Positions 16,172 to 25,476 of a stretch of 64,000 nucleotides of DNA are shown one piece after another. Origin of the DNA: Streptomyces katrae (GTDB taxonomy: Bacteria > Actinomycetota > Actinomycetes > Streptomycetales > Streptomycetaceae); NCBI RefSeq assembly GCF_000717655.1, contig NZ_JNZY01000010.1, forward strand, positions 1 to 64,000. Direction: 5' to 3'. Made by a program: the position numbers and the translations under genes. Each line of letters begins with the position of its first letter. Positions within the stretch are counted from its first letter, which is position 1. The notes beneath the pieces were generated by a model. That model did no database searches, was not told the origin of the DNA, and was given only the letters and a program-made list of their open reading frames with translations.

Positions 16172-18532
16172 ATGGTCCAGCGCCCCGGTGTGCCGACTGC
16201 ACCCGAGCTCGTCCTGGAAACCGACACGGGCTCCACCGCGATGAGCCCGGGCCGGACGTACCACGTCGGCCGGGACCCCCTGTGCGAAATCTGCCTCGAC
16301 GACGCCCGCGTCTCCTGGCACCACGCGATCCTGCGCCCCGACGGCGACCACTGGACCGTCGAGGACGAGCACAGCACCAACGGAACCTGGGTCGACGGCC
16401 ACCGCGTCCACGAGTGGAGCATCGGCGTCGGCAGCGAACTGCGCTTCGGCGACGCCTCCGACGGCCCGCTCGCCCGGTGCCTCGGCCCGGCCTCGAACGG
16501 CGGGCCCGCCGGCCCCGGGCCGTCCTCGGTGTCCACCCCGTCCCTGACCGGCACCTTCCGCCGCCCCACCACCGTGCGCCCGCTCCCCACCCGGACCGCC
16601 GTGCGCATCGGCCGCGCCCCCGACAACGACCTCGTCATCGACGACCTCATCGTCTCCCGCCGGCACGCCGAACTGCACGCACTCGCCGACGGCACGTTCG
16701 AGATCACCGACCTCGGCAGCCACAACGGCACCTTCCTCAACGGCGCCCGCGTCGAACGCGCCCCCGTCGCCGAAGGCGACATCGTCGGCATCGGCCACAC
16801 CGCCCTCTGCCTCGTCGGCGACCAGCTCCAGGAGTACCTCGACACCGGCGAGGTCTCCCTCGACGTCCAGGAGCTCGCCGTCTCCGTCGACCGTGGCAGC
16901 AAGACCCTCCTCGACCACGTCTCCTTCCCCGTCGGCGCCAAATGCCTGCTCGCCGTCGTCGGCCCCAGCGGCGCCGGCAAGTCCACCCTCCTCGGCGCCC
17001 TCACCGGACTGCGTCCCGCCGACCACGGCAGCGTCCTGTACGACGGACGGGACCTCTACCGCGACTACGCCGAACTGCGCAGCCGCATCGGCCTCGTCCC
17101 CCAGGACGACATCCTGCACGCGCAGCTCACCGTCCGCCGCGCCCTCGCCTATGCCGCCGAACTGCGCTTCCCGCAGGACACCGCCCGGGCCGAACGCGAG
17201 GCCCGGGTCGACGAGGTGATCGGTGAACTCGGCCTCGGGCAGCGCGCCGACCAGCCCATCCACAGCCTCTCCGGCGGCCAGCGCAAACGCGTCTCCGTCG
17301 CCCTGGAACTGCTGACCAAGCCCTCCCTGCTCTTCCTGGACGAGCCCACCTCCGGCCTCGACCCCGGCATGGACCGCTCCGTGATGCACATGCTGCGCGG
17401 CCTCGCCGACGACGGCCGCACCGTCGTCGTCGTCACCCACAGCGTGCTCAGCCTCGACGTGTGCGACCGGCTGCTGGTCCTCGCCCCGGGCGGGCGCATC
17501 GCCTGGTTCGGGCCGCCCGAGGAAGCCCTCGCCTTCTTCGGGTTCGCCGAGTGGCCCGAGGCCTTCGAAGCCTTCGAGAACCAGCAGGGCCGGGACTGGG
17601 CGGGGGAGTACAGCGCCTCCCCGCAGCACCGCACGTACGTACGGAACGCCGCGCGGCAGCCCCGGCGCGACGAGGACCGGTCCGCAGCGGCCGGCTTCGT
17701 CGCCCCGCCGCCCAAGGCCCAGAGCTGGGGCTCCCAGCTCTCCACACTGGTCCGCCGCTACGCCGCCGCGCTCAGCGCCGACCGCACCTTCCTCGTCATC
17801 ATGATCGCCCTGCCGTTCGTCATGGGCGCCATGACCCGCGCCCTGGCCGGCAGCACCCTCACCAAGGAGACGGCGATCAACGCCCTGCTCATCCTGTGCG
17901 TCGGCGGCGTGCTGACGGGCGCCGCCAACGGCGTACGGGAACTGGTCAAGGAGCGTGTCATCTACCAGCGCGAACGGGCCGTCGGACTGTCCAGATCCGC
18001 GTATCTGATGTCCAAGGTGGTGGTGCTCGGCGCCATCACCGTGGCCCAGGCCGTGGTGATGACGCTCGTCGGCCTCTACGGAGTGAAGACCAACGCCCCC
18101 GGCGGCAAGGGGGTCCTCCTGTCGCCCCTCGTCGAAATCACCCTCGCCGTCGCCCTGCTGTCCTTCACCGCAATGATGCTCGGCCTGCTGGTCTCCGCCC
18201 TGGTCCGGAAGGAGGAGGTCACCATGCCGCTGCTGGTCCTCCTCGCCATCGTCCAGGTGGTCTTCTGCGGAGCCCTGTTGCAGCTGAACGGCGTGCCCGT
18301 GATCGAGCAGCTGGCCTGGCTGGTGCCGTCCCGGTGGGCGCTCGCCGCCATGGCCGGCACCATCGACCTCGGCGCGATCGTCCCCGGCAAGCTCACCGGC
18401 GACCCGCTCTTCGCACACAGCGCCGGCGTGTGGCTGCTCGATCTCGGGGTGCTCGTGGCACTGTCCGTCCTGTTCGGAGTGCTGGTCCTGCGGCTGCTGC
18501 GCCGCCACGAGCCCGCGATCATGCGAAAGTAG
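16172..18532 (+). CDS. double-FHA ABC exporter (Rv1747-like, ABC-G/ABC-2 half transporter)
   Basis: A 786-residue fusion. FHA1 (about 25-95) has GR at 33-34, SWHH at 48-51 and STNGTW at 68-73. A Ser/Thr-rich linker (108-140) is followed by FHA2 (about 143-215) with GR 147-148, SRRH 162-165 and SHNGT 183-187. The ABC domain has Walker A GPSGAGKS (264-271), signature LSGGQRKR from 366 and Walker B LLFLDEP from 386. Six hydrophobic segments make the ABC-2 permease (about 525-780). The order matches mycobacterial Rv1747, in which threonines of the inter-FHA linker are phosphorylated by a Hanks kinase and read by FHA domains. Cargo unknown. It is followed at 6 bp by a small partner gene. Confidence 0.92.
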   Translation: MVQRPGVPTAPELVLETDTGSTAMSPGRTYHVGRDPLCEICLDDARVSWHHAILRPDGDHWTVEDEHSTNGTWVDGHRVHEWSIGVGSELRFGDASDGPLARCLGPASNGGPAGPGPSSVSTPSLTGTFRRPTTVRPLPTRTAVRIGRAPDNDLVIDDLIVSRRHAELHALADGTFEITDLGSHNGTFLNGARVERAPVAEGDIVGIGHTALCLVGDQLQEYLDTGEVSLDVQELAVSVDRGSKTLLDHVSFPVGAKCLLAVVGPSGAGKSTLLGALTGLRPADHGSVLYDGRDLYRDYAELRSRIGLVPQDDILHAQLTVRRALAYAAELRFPQDTARAEREARVDEVIGELGLGQRADQPIHSLSGGQRKRVSVALELLTKPSLLFLDEPTSGLDPGMDRSVMHMLRGLADDGRTVVVVTHSVLSLDVCDRLLVLAPGGRIAWFGPPEEALAFFGFAEWPEAFEAFENQQGRDWAGEYSASPQHRTYVRNAARQPRRDEDRSAAAGFVAPPPKAQSWGSQLSTLVRRYAAALSADRTFLVIMIALPFVMGAMTRALAGSTLTKETAINALLILCVGGVLTGAANGVRELVKERVIYQRERAVGLSRSAYLMSKVVVLGAITVAQAVVMTLVGLYGVKTNAPGGKGVLLSPLVEITLAVALLSFTAMMLGLLVSALVRKEEVTMPLLVLLAIVQVVFCGALLQLNGVPVIEQLAWLVPSRWALAAMAGTIDLGAIVPGKLTGDPLFAHSAGVWLLDLGVLVALSVLFGVLVLRLLRRHEPAIMRK

Positions 18533-18538
18533 GCGTCG

Positions 18539-19222
18539 ATGGCCAACCTGACCGGGCCCTTCGACTTCCAGCCCACGCACGTGGTCCCGCGCGAAGGGCT
18601 GCCCGCCTGGGAAGAGCCCGACGTCTCCCGGCCCACCGTGCCCCTGGACCCCTTCCTGCCCGTGCAACTGCTGTCCCGGCGCGGGGAATGGGGGGAGGTC
18701 CTGTGCGCCAACGGGTGGTCCGCCTGGGTGGACGGACGGCTCCTGGTCGCCGTCCCCGAGCCGCCGCCGACCGGCGGGCGGCCGGTCACCCACGCCGAGG
18801 AGGACCCGCTGCCGCTGCTCGCACGCGGCGCCGACACCCTGCAGCGCTACCGGCGGGCCGCCGAGGAACTCGCCGCCGGGCGCACGGACACCGAGGGCTT
18901 CCGGCGGGCGACCCAGGGGCTGCGGATCGGGATCGTGGTCGACGACGAGGCCGTCTGGCTGTACGAAGAGGCCAGCGGGCGCTGGATGTACGGAGACGGG
19001 ATCCGCCTCGCGACGTACGCGGTCGGCACGGGACCGGGAGAGCCGGCCGAGCCCCAGCCGCCGGCCGCGGAGACGGAACGCAGGGCATCGCCCGGCGCAA
19101 GGGTGGACACGGCAACGTCAGGCGGGCGGGCGCCCGGTGCACCCGGGCGCGAACAAGGCCGCGAACCGGGGCGTGCAGCGGCCGAGCCGACGCAGGTCGT
19201 GACGCCGCCGGACGGCGGGTGA
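18539..19222 (+). CDS. hypothetical partner of the FHA-ABC exporter (SH3-like N-terminal region)
   Basis: A 227-residue soluble protein that starts 6 bp after the transporter stop, so almost certainly co-transcribed. Residues about 35-72 (PLDPFLPVQLLSRRGEWGEV then NGWSAWVDGRLL) look like a bacterial SH3-like repeat. A second folded part follows (FRRATQGLRIGIVVDDEAVW, then SGRWMYGDGIRLATYAVG). The last 60 residues are Ala/Gly/Pro-rich and probably disordered. No catalytic motif seen. A regulatory or adaptor role for the exporter is inferred only from the operon. Confidence 0.75.
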   Translation: MANLTGPFDFQPTHVVPREGLPAWEEPDVSRPTVPLDPFLPVQLLSRRGEWGEVLCANGWSAWVDGRLLVAVPEPPPTGGRPVTHAEEDPLPLLARGADTLQRYRRAAEELAAGRTDTEGFRRATQGLRIGIVVDDEAVWLYEEASGRWMYGDGIRLATYAVGTGPGEPAEPQPPAAETERRASPGARVDTATSGGRAPGAPGREQGREPGRAAAEPTQVVTPPDGG

Positions 19223-19291
19223 GACAGCGGCCGAGTCCTCCGTGGACCGGCAGGCCGCAGGGCCAGGAGGCCGGCGGGCCGCAGGGGCGGG

Positions 19292-20581
19292 TCAGCGGGC
19301 GATGGTCTGCGGCGGCTTCTCGACGAGACCGCGGCGGTGCACCGGACGGGCCAGCAGGGCGCCGAGGAACCCCGCGAGCGCGCCCCAGAGCAGGGCGAGG
19401 CCCACGTTGCGCCACAGCACCGGCTGCAGCTCCGTCTTCGCGCCCACCATGCCGACGTCGCCGATGCCCAGCAGCGAGAGGCCGAACCGGGCCTCCAGGG
19501 CGGTCAGCAGGCACACCGTCAGGGTGGCGAGGGCGAGGGCCACGCCCAGGCGGAGCGCGTGCTCCCAGGCGCGGACGTGCGAGGGGGAGCGTACGGCCGC
19601 CAGGAAGCCCGTGCCGAGCAGCAGCACGGCGGCCACGGCCACCAGCCACCAGGCCCGGGAGTCCTGCTCCGCGAGCGAGCCCACGTCGACCCGGGACAGC
19701 TTCGGCCCGCGCAGCACCTGGTCCAGCAACTGCGGCATCGGCAGCCCGAACAGCCCCTCCACCCGGCCGTCCCAGGCCCCGCCGAGGCCCAGGGTGAGCG
19801 CAAGCCAGGCGAGGTTCGGCAGCCCGAGCAGGATCACGGCGAACGTCCGGTCCGCATGGCCCTGCGTGAGCGCCACGACCACGCCGACACCGAGGCCGAT
19901 GACGACGTACGCGAGGAGCAGCGCCACGGTGGCGAAGGCGGCGGGCCGCACCGCCGCGTGGAAGCGGACCAGCCGGGCCGGGAGCGGGGCCCGGCGCGAG
20001 ATCAGCAGCGCGATCAGCAACAGGCCCAGGATCCACAGCAGTCCGAAGAACAGGGTCGCCGGCAGGGCGGCCCTGAAGCCGGCCGTCGGGGAGGAGTCGA
20101 GGAGTTCGCCGAGGTCGGTGACCAGGGAGTCGCCGGTGGAGATGCCGAAGGTCTGGCGGGCGAGGACCGCGGTGCCGGTGAGGGCTAGCAGCCACAGCAG
20201 CACCAGCGGGACGGTACGGGTGGCGAGTTCGCCCGGCCGGGTGACCGCCCGGTTGTGCAGGGGACGCAGGAACAGCGAGCCGGCCGTGAGCGCCCCGGCG
20301 AGGCTCACGGAGAGCGGGAGTACGGACAGGCTCGCATGGGCGTCGGCCAGGAAGCCGGCCGCGCCGGTCACCTCGACGGATCCGCCGGCCGCCAGTACGA
20401 CGACCGCCGCGACCACCCGGGGGAACGCCCCGCCGGGCAGGTCGGTGGCCCTCGCGCAGGCCAGTCCCGCCGCGGCGACGGCGGCCATCACCGCGAAGCC
20501 CGCCACGACGGCGACGAGGGCGTCCCGCCATGCCCTCGCGGAGCCCCCGGGTACCGAACTCGGTGCTGACGGACTGCTCAC
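19292..20581 (-). CDS. streptophobe-family polytopic membrane protein
   Basis: A 429-residue integral membrane protein with about nine to ten hydrophobic helices and very high Ala/Leu/Gly/Val. It resembles the Streptomyces-restricted streptophobe proteins: N-terminal RDALVAVVAGFAVMAAVAA, a middle loop RPLHNRAVTRPGE, and a C-terminal pair ending GALLARPVHRRGLVEKPPQT. Its function is unknown. The GTG start at 20581 is 6 nt after a -10 TACGGT (20593-20588), so the mRNA may be leaderless. It is divergent from the DUF6777 gene. Confidence 0.75.
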   Translation of the reverse strand: MSSPSAPSSVPGGSARAWRDALVAVVAGFAVMAAVAAAGLACARATDLPGGAFPRVVAAVVVLAAGGSVEVTGAAGFLADAHASLSVLPLSVSLAGALTAGSLFLRPLHNRAVTRPGELATRTVPLVLLWLLALTGTAVLARQTFGISTGDSLVTDLGELLDSSPTAGFRAALPATLFFGLLWILGLLLIALLISRRAPLPARLVRFHAAVRPAAFATVALLLAYVVIGLGVGVVVALTQGHADRTFAVILLGLPNLAWLALTLGLGGAWDGRVEGLFGLPMPQLLDQVLRGPKLSRVDVGSLAEQDSRAWWLVAVAAVLLLGTGFLAAVRSPSHVRAWEHALRLGVALALATLTVCLLTALEARFGLSLLGIGDVGMVGAKTELQPVLWRNVGLALLWGALAGFLGALLARPVHRRGLVEKPPQTIAR

Positions 20582-20730
20582 GGTGCCACCGTAGGCACGC
20601 TCGGCTTGCGGCCACCACCCGAGCGGCGCAGACAATGGTCCGCAGGAGTGCAAGAAATCCTGACATCTCCCTGTTCGACTCGCGGAGCGTCCACAGGGGC
20701 CGGAACTCCTCCGCCCGGGAAGTAGGGCAC

Positions 20731-22155
20731 GTGACCACGCAACCCTCCGGTCGGGAGCCGCAGGAGCCGACGCAGTCCATACACCCGTCGGCCGAGCGTC
20801 CCGCAGGTCCCCCGTCCGGCCCCCTCTCGGGCGGTCGGGAGGGGCCGCCGCCACCCCCGCCGCCGGCCCCGCCCGGAGGCACCCCACCGGGGCCGCCGCC
20901 GTCGGGCGCCCCCTGGTGGCGCTCCGGGCCCCGGCTGGCCACCGCGCTCGTCGCGCTGGCCGCCGCAGTGGCCCTCGCCGTGGTTCTGACCCGGCCCGGC
21001 GGCGCCCCCTCCGCCGGCGGCGAGGTGTTCCTGCAGCCCGCCGCCGCGACCGGACCGGACCCGTTCACGGAGTCCACCGCGACGACTCCTGCGCCGCAGA
21101 CCGCCAGGCCGTCCACGCCGTCTTCGCCGCAGAGCGCGGCGCCCACCGGCGCCATCGTCACACGCAGCATCAGCGGCTCGGCGCCGGGCCTGTACGGCGG
21201 TACGAAGGCCACGGCGAGCTGCGACGTCGAGAAGCAGATCGGCGCGCTGACCGCCCAGCCCGCCAAGAACAGCGCCTTCGCCTCGGCGCTCGGCATCCCG
21301 CCGGCGACCGTACCCGGCTACCTGCGCTCGCTCACCCCCCTGCAGCTGGGCACGGACACCCGCGTCACGAACCACGGTTACCGCGACGGCAAGGCCACCA
21401 GCTACCAGGCGGTGCTGCAGGCCGGGACGGCGGTACTGGTCGACGCCCGCGGCGTGCCGCGGGTGCGGTGCGCCTGCGGCAACCCGCTCGGGTCCCCGGT
21501 GGCGCTGAAGGCCAACCCGAAGCGGTCCGGACAGCCGTGGAGCTCGTACGAGCCCAAGAACGTCGTCGTCGTTGCGCCGTCGGTGACCGTCGTCCAGAAG
21601 TTCGTCATCTACGACCGCCACGACCGGCACTGGTTCGAGCGTGACCGCGGCGACCACCAGGGCGGGCGCGACAAGCCCGTTCCGCCGCCCGTGGTCCCGA
21701 AGCCGCCGATCACCCCGATGCAGCCGAGCCCGTCGGTCACGACGCCCCGGCCGTCCCCGGCGGGGTCGCCGACGAAGTCCGGGCGCCCTCCCGAGTCCCC
21801 GTCCGAGCCCGAATCCACGGCGCCGTCCGAGCCCGCGTCCAGGGCGCCTCTGAGGCCCGAACCGCCGACGCCGCCCCCGACGCCGCCCCCGACGCCGGAA
21901 TCCGAGGCACCGCCCGCGTCCGTCACGCCGCCCGTCTCGAAGCCCGCATCCGTGCCCGCGTCCTCGAAGGCGCCGGCGCCCCCGCCGAGCTCGTCGGAAC
22001 CACCCTCTCCGGCCCCGCCGTCCCCGGTGGCGCCGGAGCTGAGGCAGAGGTCGACGCAGCCCGTACCTGACCCGGACGAGACGCCCCCGGCAGGCACCCC
22101 GACCCCGCCCCCCACGACGGAGCGTCACGGAACCGACGGCGACGCCGGGACCTGA
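20731..22155 (+). CDS. DUF6777 domain membrane-anchored protein with Pro-rich tails
   Basis: A 474-residue protein in four parts: a Pro/Gly-rich cytoplasmic N terminus with runs of proline, one membrane helix (LATALVALAAAVALAVVL, about residues 71-88), an exported domain beginning GEVFLQPAAATGPDPFTEST, which is the signature opening of DUF6777, and a long Pro/Ser/Thr/Glu-rich C terminus (about 310-474) with PTPPPTPPPTP-type repeats likely to cross the wall. RCACGNPLGSP and SYEPKNVVVV lie in the exported domain. Function unknown. GTG start with only a weak Shine-Dalgarno. A SpoIIE-type phosphatase follows 42 bp downstream on the same strand, so they may be linked. Confidence 0.8.
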   Translation: MTTQPSGREPQEPTQSIHPSAERPAGPPSGPLSGGREGPPPPPPPAPPGGTPPGPPPSGAPWWRSGPRLATALVALAAAVALAVVLTRPGGAPSAGGEVFLQPAAATGPDPFTESTATTPAPQTARPSTPSSPQSAAPTGAIVTRSISGSAPGLYGGTKATASCDVEKQIGALTAQPAKNSAFASALGIPPATVPGYLRSLTPLQLGTDTRVTNHGYRDGKATSYQAVLQAGTAVLVDARGVPRVRCACGNPLGSPVALKANPKRSGQPWSSYEPKNVVVVAPSVTVVQKFVIYDRHDRHWFERDRGDHQGGRDKPVPPPVVPKPPITPMQPSPSVTTPRPSPAGSPTKSGRPPESPSEPESTAPSEPASRAPLRPEPPTPPPTPPPTPESEAPPASVTPPVSKPASVPASSKAPAPPPSSSEPPSPAPPSPVAPELRQRSTQPVPDPDETPPAGTPTPPPTTERHGTDGDAGT

Positions 22156-22197
22156 CGCGGGCGGGCATACGTGCGGGAACGGTGAGACCCTGGCTGC

Positions 22198-24324
22198 ATG
22201 GCCGAAAGGGGAGCGAGCCCCGACGTCGACTGGCCCGCGCAGCCGGACATGAGCCTCGCGCTCAATCGCATGGGCACCTTCGACTGGGACCTCGACAGTG
22301 GGCAGATGCATCTGGATCCCACCGCCCTCGAGGTCCTCGACCTGCGCCCGGAGGAGTTCAGCGGCACCCCGGAGGGCCTGCGGAGGCGGGTGTCGCCCGG
22401 CGAGGAGGTCCGGCTCGACGCCCGGGTGGCGCAGGCGCTCAAGGACGGCCGCAGCCACTACGGGGCGTACGTCCGCACCCGGCGCCGCGACGGCACCCCG
22501 GCCTGGTCCCACATCCAGGGCCACATCCTGCGCGACGCCAACGGCCGCCCGTACCGGATCATCGGGATCCTGCGCGACGCCGCCCACGACCCCGGCGAGC
22601 CCGGCGCCGGCGGGGAGCAGGCGGACGACCGGCGCCGGATGACCGGCGTCGTCGAGCGGACCAGCGCCATCCTGGCCCACGCCCGCACCGTCAACGACGT
22701 GACGGACGTCCTCAAGGACCCGGAGGCCCTCGGCCACCTCGGCGCGGTCAGCGTGATGCTCGGCATCGTGGACGGCGGCCGCATCCACCTCGTCGCGGAG
22801 GGGCAGCTCGGTTCGTACGTCCCGGAGATCGAGTACACCCGCATCGACGCGCAGTTCCCGATGAGCGAGGCCGTACGGAGCCTGCAGCCGGTGTTCCTCG
22901 CCTCGCGCGAGGAGTTCCAGCATCGCTACCCGCACCTCTGGCCGTACATCGAGCCGCTGGCCGTGCGCAGCGGCGTCTACCTGCCGCTGATCGCCCAGGG
23001 CCGGGCCATCGGCGCGCTCGGGCTGCTGTACCAGCGGGACGGGGATTTCACGGCCGAGGAGCGGAACCTGCTCGTCGCGCTCGGCAGCGGTATCGCGCAG
23101 AGCCTCCAGCGCGCCATCCTGTTCGAGCAGGAGCACGACCTCGCGGAGGGCCTGCAGCGGGCCATGCTGCCGCGCCGGATCCCGGAGGTGCCGGGCGCGC
23201 GGATCGCCGTACGGTACCGGGCCGCGCGGATGGGGCGGGACATCGGCGGTGACTGGTACGACGTGATCCCGCTCGGCGAGGGCCGGGTCGGGGTGATGAT
23301 CGGGGACGTGGAGGGGCACGACACGGACGCGGCGGCCGTCATGGGCCAGCTGCGGATCGTCCTGCGGGCCTACGTCGCCGAAGGGCACACGCCCGGCACC
23401 GCCATGGCCCGGGCCTCGACCTTCCTGCGGGAGCTCGAGACGGAACGTTTCGCCACCTGTACGTACGCCGAGGTGGACCTGAACACCGGCATGCTCCAGA
23501 TGGTCCGCGCCGGCCACCTCGACCCGGTGGTGCGGCGCGGCGACGGCACCTGCCACCGGGTCCAGGCGGCCGGCGGACTCCCGCTCGGGCTGGCGCCGCG
23601 CGAGCAGTCCGGAACCGGCCCCGGCTACCCCGTCACCAGCCTCGAACTGCACCCGGGCGACACCCTGGTGCTGTGCACGGACGGCCTGCTCGATCGGCCG
23701 GACGGCGACTCCGAGGCCGGCATCCGGGAGCTCATGGAAGCGGTCCACAGCGGCCCGGTCGACGTGGAGGAGCTCGCCGACGTCCTGTGCGACCTCGTCG
23801 GCGACGCCGGCGTCGGGGACGACATGGCCCTGCTTCTGCTGCGCCGCCGTGGTACCCCCATCCCGCGCGGCGGCGGCCCGCTGCGCCTGCGGCTCACCCC
23901 GGGCGACCCCGAGGGCCCGGCGATGGCCCGCCACCTGATCCGGGCGGCGGTGGCCGCCTGGGGCGCCGCGGAGCGGGCCGACGAGATCGAACTGGCGGCG
24001 GACGAGCTGATGACGAACGCCCTCGTGCACACCGACGGGGGCGGCCACGTCAACGTACGGCTGACCGCGGAGGGCCGGATCCGGATCGAGGTCGAGGACT
24101 CCAGCAGCGCCCTGCCGCACCGGCGCGAGGCGGGCGACTGGGCGGTTTCGGGGCGCGGCCTGCTGCTGGTGGACCAGCTCGCGGAGGAATGGGGCGTGGA
24201 GCCCCGGGGCGGCGGGAAATGCGTGTGGTGCGAGTTCACCGTCCCCGGACACGCGGCGCGCCAGGCGGCGTCGTCACAGCAGCGTCGTCCGCCGGGCCGG
24301 CCCGGGGGCACCTCCCAGCGGTAG
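22198..24324 (+). CDS. PAS-GAF-SpoIIE phosphatase-HATPase multidomain signalling protein
   Basis: A 708-residue cytoplasmic regulator. PAS-like domain about 20-130 (MGTFDWDLDSGQMHLDP), GAF about 155-310, PP2C/SpoIIE phosphatase about 325-560 with metal-binding acids in GGDWYDVI, IGDVEGHD, LCTDGLLD and VGDDMALL, and a C-terminal Bergerat ATPase (about 575-690) with N-box ADELMTNALVHTDGGG. Combining RsbU-like phosphatase with RsbW-like kinase fold implies control of an anti-sigma/anti-anti-sigma pathway. No membrane segment. The stop TAG lies inside a dispersed repeat shared with another gene end at 28642. Confidence 0.9.
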   Translation: MAERGASPDVDWPAQPDMSLALNRMGTFDWDLDSGQMHLDPTALEVLDLRPEEFSGTPEGLRRRVSPGEEVRLDARVAQALKDGRSHYGAYVRTRRRDGTPAWSHIQGHILRDANGRPYRIIGILRDAAHDPGEPGAGGEQADDRRRMTGVVERTSAILAHARTVNDVTDVLKDPEALGHLGAVSVMLGIVDGGRIHLVAEGQLGSYVPEIEYTRIDAQFPMSEAVRSLQPVFLASREEFQHRYPHLWPYIEPLAVRSGVYLPLIAQGRAIGALGLLYQRDGDFTAEERNLLVALGSGIAQSLQRAILFEQEHDLAEGLQRAMLPRRIPEVPGARIAVRYRAARMGRDIGGDWYDVIPLGEGRVGVMIGDVEGHDTDAAAVMGQLRIVLRAYVAEGHTPGTAMARASTFLRELETERFATCTYAEVDLNTGMLQMVRAGHLDPVVRRGDGTCHRVQAAGGLPLGLAPREQSGTGPGYPVTSLELHPGDTLVLCTDGLLDRPDGDSEAGIRELMEAVHSGPVDVEELADVLCDLVGDAGVGDDMALLLLRRRGTPIPRGGGPLRLRLTPGDPEGPAMARHLIRAAVAAWGAAERADEIELAADELMTNALVHTDGGGHVNVRLTAEGRIRIEVEDSSSALPHRREAGDWAVSGRGLLLVDQLAEEWGVEPRGGGKCVWCEFTVPGHAARQAASSQQRRPPGRPGGTSQR

Positions 24325-24352
24325 CCGGGGGCGGGACGTTGACGACACCCCC
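24303..24352. repeat. dispersed intergenic repeat, copy 1
   Basis: Core CACCTCCCAGCGGTAGCCGG followed by GGGCGGGA and, after a short gap, GACGACACCCC. It matches copy 2 at about 28583-28641. It supplies the TAG stop of the phosphatase gene and lies between convergent genes. CCTCCCAGC and the downstream G-rich part can partly pair into a hairpin around GGTA. Confidence 0.7.
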
Positions 24353-24378
24353 CTGGACCGGCGGCCGGTCCGCCCGGC

Positions 24379-25344
24379 TCAGACGGCCGCGTACGGGCCC
24401 TGCTCCGCCTTGGTGGTCTGCAGGGCCGTCAGCCTGCGGACGAAGACGAGGGCGAGGACGGCGGCGCCGACCGTGAGCAGGTCGGTGACGATCCCCATGG
24501 CGCACGCCGCACGCAGCGCCTCCGGTGTCTCGGCCCGCTCGTACATCCGGCTGAAGGCGCGGTCGAACACCAGCGAGCCGACCCACAAGGCCCACCAGGC
24601 GTTCAGGGGCGCGGTGGACACCGCGCGGTGGGAGCCGTCGGGCGCGAACTGGGTGCTGGCGGCCCAGATCTGCTTCGCGATCCGGAACGGCAGGAAGAGG
24701 TTGCCGACCGGGATGAACCAGCTGCCGATGGCCCAGCCGCGGGTCTGCGAGAAGCCGTCGGGCCGGAAGATCTCGCCGTTCACGCGCACGCGGTGGAACC
24801 AGATGACGAAGACGACGGCCGTCGCCAGCAGCATCACGAACTGGAGGACCCCGACGGCGCCGGCCATGACGTCCCCGCGCTCGAGCGTGCTGTCACCGAC
24901 GTTCGACGGGTCCGCGATCAGGCTCTGCATGAGCGAGAAGACGTACCCGCTGATGCCCGCCGAGAACAGGTTGACGGCGGCTGCGACCGACAGCAGCGCG
25001 GTGAGCGCGACCGCCAGGCCGCGGGGGGAGCGCAGCACGTCGGTGGTGGGGTGAGGCGCGGGGTACGGCATGCCCGGGTACGGACCGACGGGGTACCCGG
25101 GCTGGGGCTGCACGGGGTAGGGCTGCGGGCCGGGGTGGGCCTGAACCGGGTACGGCTGCGGCGGTGCCGGCTGCGGGTACGGCTGCGCGGCGGGCGGTTG
25201 CGGTTGAGGTTGTGGCTGCGGCTGCGGCTCCGGCGAGGGAGCCGGCGACGGGGCTGCGGCCGGTGCCGGTGCCGGTGACCCGGCCGGGGCCGGGGGCTGC
25301 GACGGGGGCGGAGTCGGCGGGCCCGGCGGCTCGTTGAAGGACAT
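24379..25344 (-). CDS. DUF4328 domain membrane protein with Pro/Gln-rich N terminus
   Basis: A 321-residue protein. The first about 105 residues are low-complexity Pro/Gln/Tyr/Ala repeats (QPQPQPQPQPPAAQPYPQP, then QPYPVQ units). Four or more membrane helices follow; the loop motifs WFHRVRVNGEIFRPDGFSQT and WAIGSWFIPVGNLFLPFRIA are the DUF4328 hallmark, and WAASTQFAPDGSHR also fits. Function unknown; such proteins are common in Streptomyces near signalling genes. ATG start at 25344. It converges on the SpoIIE-type phosphatase. Confidence 0.85.
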   Translation of the reverse strand: MSFNEPPGPPTPPPSQPPAPAGSPAPAPAAAPSPAPSPEPQPQPQPQPQPPAAQPYPQPAPPQPYPVQAHPGPQPYPVQPQPGYPVGPYPGMPYPAPHPTTDVLRSPRGLAVALTALLSVAAAVNLFSAGISGYVFSLMQSLIADPSNVGDSTLERGDVMAGAVGVLQFVMLLATAVVFVIWFHRVRVNGEIFRPDGFSQTRGWAIGSWFIPVGNLFLPFRIAKQIWAASTQFAPDGSHRAVSTAPLNAWWALWVGSLVFDRAFSRMYERAETPEALRAACAMGIVTDLLTVGAAVLALVFVRRLTALQTTKAEQGPYAAV

Positions 25345-25476
25345 GCGGTGCGTACCCCCCACGGGAACATGTGACGAAGAAGCGGATGCCCCGCTGACCT
25401 GCGGCGGGGCACGTCCGAACCATGCCAGCCCGGAATCCGGCCGCCAAATCCTTATCCGGGCCAGGACAAGGAGCCC

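Noticed and set aside
14873..18793. 1306-codon open frame antisense to the FHA-ABC gene
   Set aside because: Composition (Gly/Asp/Glu/His/Gln mirror of the sense gene) is that of an antisense shadow; no domain seen.
20578..24252. 1224-codon open frame antisense to DUF6777 and the phosphatase
   Set aside because: Shadow of two well-supported sense genes.
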